Positions 13,577 through 17,501 of a stretch of 17,501 bases of DNA are shown one piece after another (positions within the stretch are counted from its first letter, which is position 1; each line of letters begins with the position of its first letter). The notes beneath the pieces are model-generated. The model searched no databases. It saw nothing but the letters and a program-made list of their open reading frames with translations, and was not told the origin of the DNA. Origin of the DNA: Nanobdellota archaeon. Lineage in GTDB: Archaea; Nanobdellota; Nanobdellia; Woesearchaeales; B3-WOES. The stretch is from positions 1-17,501 of the forward strand of contig JAGLZG010000242.1 of NCBI GenBank assembly GCA_023131705.1, written 5' to 3'. The translations under genes and the position numbers were made by a program.

Positions 13577-16204
13577 ATGAATTATACTGAAGCACTTGGA
13601 TTAGCAAGATATCTTATATCAAGTGACCTCTCTATTGATGATGCTATTAATAATCCAGCCATTCCTAAAGAATATAAAGATGATATTAAAAAAACACTGG
13701 AAGAAGAAAAAACTATAGTTTTGAAACCTGCAAGTATGGTTGTAGATGACAAAGAACATGTAGAATGGTTAAGCCAGCAAGATAGATCTAATTGGTATTA
13801 TTGGCCTGCTCTAAGACAGTATTTATTAACTTCTAAAGGATGGTCAAATCCATCGGTTCAATCACTTGATAAAGAAACTGACAGAACTTTAGGGAGACTG
13901 GCTAATCCCAATGGAGTGACCCCCTTTGACAAAAGAGGATTGGTACTGGGCTTTGTACAAAGTGGAAAAACATCGAATTATACAGCCCTAATAGCTAAGG
14001 CTGCCGATTCAGGATATAGGTTGATTATTGTACTTACTGGAATTGATAATGGACTGCGTTTACAAACACAAAGACGATTAAAGAAAGAACTTGTAGGTAC
14101 TGTTGATGGCCAAGGAGTGCCCATTCCCCCAATAGGAAAACAATGGTTTGAATTCACACGTCCGGAACTCAACGGTGATTTTCGGCCAGGATTTGTGAAT
14201 ACTACTGCTTTGCAAAGCTCACAACCAGTGTTGCTTGTAGTTAAGAAAAACGGTCATGTTCTACGTAGGTTGCTTAAGTGGTTGGATGATGCTTCGGATG
14301 AGGTAAGGCAGAAAATCCCTTTAATAGTTATTGATGATGAGGCAGATTTAGCCAGTGTTGATACAAAAGGATCATATCAATCTGAAGGAGAAGAATTACC
14401 TGAAGATTATGAAGAACCCTCTGTAATAAATGGCCTAGTACGAAATTTACTTAACAGGTTTCATCGAAAAGTATATGTAGCCTATACTGCTACACCATTT
14501 GCAAATGTATTAATTCCTCATGATAATTATGATCCTAACCTAAGTGATGATTTATATCCTAAGAATTTTATGGTTGATTTGCCAAAACCTCCAGATTACT
14601 ATGGAGCAGAAGAACTATTTGGACGAATGGATGATGTTTCAGAAGAATTTATTGAAGGGATTGATGTAATAAGACATATTTCAGACCAAGATCTGATAAT
14701 GTTACAAGAATCTCAAATGCCTCCAGTAATGGAAAAAGCAATACTTAGTTTTATTTTAGCAGGAGCAGCTAGGTCATTTAGAATTTCTGAAGACTTTCCA
14801 GCAACAATGCTTGTACATATTAGCTTCCGTATTAACGATCAACTGCAAATTCGTGATGCTGTAGAAGAGAAATTTAAAGAATTGAAGGACGAGTGGCGTT
14901 ATAACAGAGATAAAGGTATTCTTGATAGATTAAAAAAAATATGGGATGAAGACTTTGTATCTTTAACTGAACAACAACATCCTGAAAAAGTAATTGATTT
15001 TGAAGAAATTGAACAACATATTGGTCCATTTTTTGAATCGATACAAATAAGGACGCTTAATAGTGCTACTGGAGATGTATTAGACTATGAAACAGAACCA
15101 AACTTAAAGACTATTGCAATAGGGGGAAACAAACTTTCAAGGGGATTGACTCTTGAAGGATTGTTAGTCAGTATTTTTGTGAGAAGAACGGTAATGTACG
15201 ACACACTGATGCAAATGGGTCGTTGGTTTGGTTTTAGGGAGGGCTATGATGATTTAACAAGAGTGTATACTACACCTGAACTGGCTGATTGGTTTAGAGA
15301 TTTAGCATTAGTAGAACACAAATTACGTGATGATATCCAAGTATTTGAAGAACAGTCTTTGACACCCCTAGAAGTAGGTATGCGAATAAAAACACATCCT
15401 CAGATGCAGGTTACGAGTAGACTAAAAAGAAGATTTGCATCGGAAACAACTATCGCACAAAGTTATAGTGGACAAATAGAGCAAACATTTAAATTTCCAT
15501 TTAGTAGACCAAATGACTTGGCATTTCAGGCAGAGAAAAATCTAGCTTCCGTAAAATCTTTTGTATCTGATTTGGGAAAACCAGAATCATCAAAAAAAGG
15601 ATCCTTCTGGTCTTCAATACCTGCTGAGAAAATTATTAAATTCTTAACTAATTATGAGGTTGATAGTGAAATACGTAACGTATCCTTGCCATTAATATCT
15701 GCATATATTAAAAAACAGTTGTTAATAGGTGAACTAGTTAACTGGACTGTGGCAATAGGTGGAAGAGAATCACTGGATCCAAAACTTGGTGAGGCAGATT
15801 GGGGATTGGAGGGTGTTAAGATCAATCAGATAAGCCGAACTAGGCTGCGTAATTCTGAGGTATCATTGGGTGTAATAACAAGTCCAAGTGATGAAGCTAT
15901 CGGGCTGACAGCCGAAGAAAAGAAAAAAGTAGAGGAAATTGTAGCAGAAAAAAATATCGCAAAAAATAGAGCAGCTCGTGAGGTTAGAGCCCCAACGGAT
16001 GGATTAATTTTACTTTACCCTATAAGTAAGAGTTCACAACCTGGAAAGAAGAAGGGCATAGTCAGGCGTGCACTTTATGATGACACTACAGATTCTAATT
16101 CGAGAGATTTAATTGCAATCGCAATTTCATTTCCATATTCAAATCAACCACAGCCAGTTGAGGCATATATGGAAGGGACCGTATCATGGAGGCCTGTTGA
16201 ATGA
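13577..16204 (+). CDS. Z1-domain superfamily II helicase/ATPase
   Basis: An 875-residue protein using the ATG at 13577, one base after the GHKL stop with ggagag (13561-13566) upstream. An in-frame TTG at 13559 would add six residues and overlap the GHKL gene, which I think less likely. Motifs: Walker A GFVQSGKT (125-132); LIIVLTGIDNGLRLQTQRR (motif Ia region); Walker B VIDDEAD (251-257); motif III YTATPFAN (303-310); then the Z1 domain with GGNKLSRGLT (516-525) and MQMGRWFGFREGYDDL (545-560), whose Arg is the likely arginine finger. The C-terminal ~200 residues are not recognised. Z1 proteins are predicted to be DNA-translocating or remodelling ATPases of restriction systems, working with the GHKL ATPase. 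About 19 of 53 arginine codons are CGN, unlike the housekeeping genes. The stop overlaps the next start by four bases. Confidence 0.93.
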   Translation: MNYTEALGLARYLISSDLSIDDAINNPAIPKEYKDDIKKTLEEEKTIVLKPASMVVDDKEHVEWLSQQDRSNWYYWPALRQYLLTSKGWSNPSVQSLDKETDRTLGRLANPNGVTPFDKRGLVLGFVQSGKTSNYTALIAKAADSGYRLIIVLTGIDNGLRLQTQRRLKKELVGTVDGQGVPIPPIGKQWFEFTRPELNGDFRPGFVNTTALQSSQPVLLVVKKNGHVLRRLLKWLDDASDEVRQKIPLIVIDDEADLASVDTKGSYQSEGEELPEDYEEPSVINGLVRNLLNRFHRKVYVAYTATPFANVLIPHDNYDPNLSDDLYPKNFMVDLPKPPDYYGAEELFGRMDDVSEEFIEGIDVIRHISDQDLIMLQESQMPPVMEKAILSFILAGAARSFRISEDFPATMLVHISFRINDQLQIRDAVEEKFKELKDEWRYNRDKGILDRLKKIWDEDFVSLTEQQHPEKVIDFEEIEQHIGPFFESIQIRTLNSATGDVLDYETEPNLKTIAIGGNKLSRGLTLEGLLVSIFVRRTVMYDTLMQMGRWFGFREGYDDLTRVYTTPELADWFRDLALVEHKLRDDIQVFEEQSLTPLEVGMRIKTHPQMQVTSRLKRRFASETTIAQSYSGQIEQTFKFPFSRPNDLAFQAEKNLASVKSFVSDLGKPESSKKGSFWSSIPAEKIIKFLTNYEVDSEIRNVSLPLISAYIKKQLLIGELVNWTVAIGGRESLDPKLGEADWGLEGVKINQISRTRLRNSEVSLGVITSPSDEAIGLTAEEKKKVEEIVAEKNIAKNRAAREVRAPTDGLILLYPISKSSQPGKKKGIVRRALYDDTTDSNSRDLIAIAISFPYSNQPQPVEAYMEGTVSWRPVE

Positions 16205-17193
16205 TGTTTAATGATGAGGTTTGGAAGATTCTGGAATCTGAACCACCAAAAGGAGATAATCTTAATGCTCGATTGTTATTACCTGAACTATCTAAAAAAT
16301 TATATGCTGGTGTAGATTCAAATAAACAGCGTCATATACTTATACCATTAAACGACAAGGAAGAAGGATTAAGCGATTCTCAAAGCAGAGGGCTATCTGT
16401 TGTTACAAAAGATTTAGTTGTGGGGGGGTCTAAACCTCAAAGATATTTAGATATCATATGTCAAGATTCAAATGGACATATAATTTTTAATGTTATAGCA
16501 AAGGATATTGTTGAGTGTCTGGAAAGCGGAGAACCACAGGAAATTGTGGCTAATGTAATATCAAAATGGCGGCGCTTTTGGGGACAAGTTCCTAAAGAGA
16601 TGTTATCATATGAGCAAATAATCGGACTATATGCTGAGCTATGGTTCCTTTATAATTGGTTGTTTAAAAAATTAGATGTAAACAAAGCAGTTAATAGTTG
16701 GCGTGGACCATTTTCAAGCAGACATGATTTCGAAATGAAGGGAAAATCTATAGAAGCAAAAGCAACAACAAAACAACAGAACAGAACACATAAAGTACAC
16801 GGAATTGAACAGCTTTCTCCTCCAGAAAACGGCAAACTTATGTTTTTCAGTTTACGTCTTCGTGAAGAACAAGGAGCAGAGAATGACCTTCCTCTTTTAA
16901 TTGGATTGATACAGGAAAAATTAAAAGAGAATGTTGAAAGTCTTTCCAAATTTGAGAATACACTAGCTGTCGCAGGATACTCGCCCATATATAATGAGGA
17001 ATACTCAAAATTGAAGTTTAGGATTGTTGACCAAAAGTTATTTGATGTAATGGATGAATTTCCCAGAATTATACCTGATTCTTTCATTAATGGGCTCCCG
17101 GAAGGCATTGGGACAATAGAGTATACTATTAATCTGGATGGGTATGATAAATTATGTATCTCTAAATCTCCTGATGATGATTTTACTTTTTAA
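16201..17193 (+). CDS. PD-(D/E)XK nuclease-fold protein, DUF4420 type
   Basis: A 330-residue protein. Family resemblance to DUF4420 proteins found next to Z1 genes is seen in the middle: SYEQIIGLYAELWFLYNWL (about 136-154, Glu146), then SWRGPFSSRHDFEMKGKSIEAKAT (166-189). Asp176 and Glu185-Ala-Lys187 form the D...ExK of a PD-(D/E)XK nuclease active site, with Glu146 as the usual upstream acidic residue on helix 1. It should be the nuclease that cuts DNA handled by the GHKL and Z1 ATPases. Start: ATG 16201 overlaps the Z1 stop (ATGA) and is preceded by a strong Shine-Dalgarno, ggagg at 16188-16192; a second in-frame ATG follows at 16204. It ends the visible operon. In related systems an AIPR gene often follows; none appears before the window ends. 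Confidence 0.87.
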   Translation: MMFNDEVWKILESEPPKGDNLNARLLLPELSKKLYAGVDSNKQRHILIPLNDKEEGLSDSQSRGLSVVTKDLVVGGSKPQRYLDIICQDSNGHIIFNVIAKDIVECLESGEPQEIVANVISKWRRFWGQVPKEMLSYEQIIGLYAELWFLYNWLFKKLDVNKAVNSWRGPFSSRHDFEMKGKSIEAKATTKQQNRTHKVHGIEQLSPPENGKLMFFSLRLREEQGAENDLPLLIGLIQEKLKENVESLSKFENTLAVAGYSPIYNEEYSKLKFRIVDQKLFDVMDEFPRIIPDSFINGLPEGIGTIEYTINLDGYDKLCISKSPDDDFTF

Positions 17194-17306
17194 TGTTATT
17201 GAATTTAAGAACTCCCCCCTTTCTACAAATTAATTTCTCGACGAATGTGAGACTATCTAGCCAGCCTGAATTTCATTTAACACCCTTTAATCAAACATTT
17301 ATTTAG

Positions 17307-17349
17307 TGTAGTCCCTAAAACCAAACCTTTAAATATATGTAGTACCTAA
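17307..17349. repeat. 12-bp direct repeat bracketing a promoter
   Basis: tgtagtccctaa at 17307-17318 and tgtagtacctaa at 17338-17349 match in 11 of 12 bases and are 31 bases apart start to start, close to three helical turns. They lie on either side of a TATA-like tttaaatata (17328-17337). They could be paired operator sites for the gene starting at 17358, or part of the end of a mobile element if that gene is a transposase. Confidence 0.45.
17328..17337 (+). promoter_or_regulatory. Putative TATA box of the gene at the right edge
   Basis: tttaaatata begins 30 bases before the ATG at 17358, as for the other near-leaderless genes in this window. It is flanked by the 12-base direct repeats. Confidence 0.45.
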
Positions 17350-17357
17350 GTGTTTGT

Positions 17358-17501
17358 ATGGTGTATGTTGTTAGGAAGATCATAAATGGGAAGCCTTACT
17401 ATTATCTGAAGCAGTCAAAGAGGGTTGGGGATAAAGTTGTTTCTAAGAATGTTGCTTACTTTGGGAAGAAAAAGCCTACAAAGAGGGAAATAGAGGAGAA
17501 A
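17358..17501 (+). CDS. 5' end of an unidentified gene, cut by the window edge
   Basis: Forty-eight codons are visible from ATG 17358 with no stop: MVYVVRKIINGKPYYYL, then KQSKRVGDKVVSKNVAYFGKK and KPTKREIEEK. This small basic domain, with a YYYLKQSKRVGDKV strand pair followed by AYFGKKKP, resembles the N-terminal segment seen in several archaeal protein families, including some IS-type transposases and some Fic-like proteins. The visible part is too short to choose. A TATA box 30 bases upstream and the reading frame running off the edge support a real gene. If it is a transposase, it would bound the defence island on the right. Confidence 0.55.
   Translation, partial: MVYVVRKIINGKPYYYLKQSKRVGDKVVSKNVAYFGKKKPTKREIEEK

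Overview
The window looks like chromosomal DNA of an AT-rich archaeon, most likely a small-genome DPANN-type lineage (Woesearchaeota or Pacearchaeota would fit; this is inferred, not proved). Support comes from an archaeal-type replication factor C large subunit, an RNA 3'-phosphate cyclase next to an archaeal-type ValRS that lacks the bacterial C-terminal coiled-coil extension, TATA boxes about 20-35 bases ahead of start codons that give near-leaderless transcripts, and a very long lysine/glutamate-rich coiled-coil protein. No rRNA, tRNA or CRISPR array was seen.

Left part (1-9700): a 382-base AT-rich non-coding stretch; a 722-residue coiled-coil protein (+); a convergent two-gene toxin-antitoxin-like operon (winged-helix partner, then RelE/ParE-like toxin, minus strand) with a palindrome at its promoter; an rtcA-valS minus-strand pair (valS first, 16 bases between the genes); divergently, rfcL; and a DEAD-box RNA helicase. 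The helicase is the only gene here with a clear Shine-Dalgarno sequence and an apparently structured leader. These are housekeeping genes plus one stress module.

Right part (9770-17200): one tightly packed six-gene plus-strand operon behind a single visible TATA box: an HNH-like treble-clef protein, a Vsr-type endonuclease, a C5-cytosine DNA methyltransferase, a GHKL (MORC/MutL-like) ATPase, a Z1-type superfamily II helicase/ATPase, and a DUF4420-type PD-(D/E)XK protein. Gaps are 1, 1, 7, 1 and -4 bases. This is a compound restriction-modification or phage-defence island. The GHKL+Z1+PD-(D/E)XK association with a methylase and Vsr matches systems predicted by comparative genomics for bacterial MORC/MutL-like ATPases. 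The archaeal host, the leading HNH-like gene, the absence of an AIPR gene in the visible part, and a codon-usage break between the first three and last three genes make it worth examining.

Likely division of labour (inference): the methyltransferase marks self DNA; Vsr repairs T:G mismatches left by deaminated 5-methylcytosine; the HNH-like protein may be a cognate restriction nuclease; GHKL and Z1 ATPases sense or remodel invading DNA and the PD-(D/E)XK protein cuts it.

The right edge holds the 5' end of another gene (48 codons), whose promoter is bracketed by two 12-base direct repeats.
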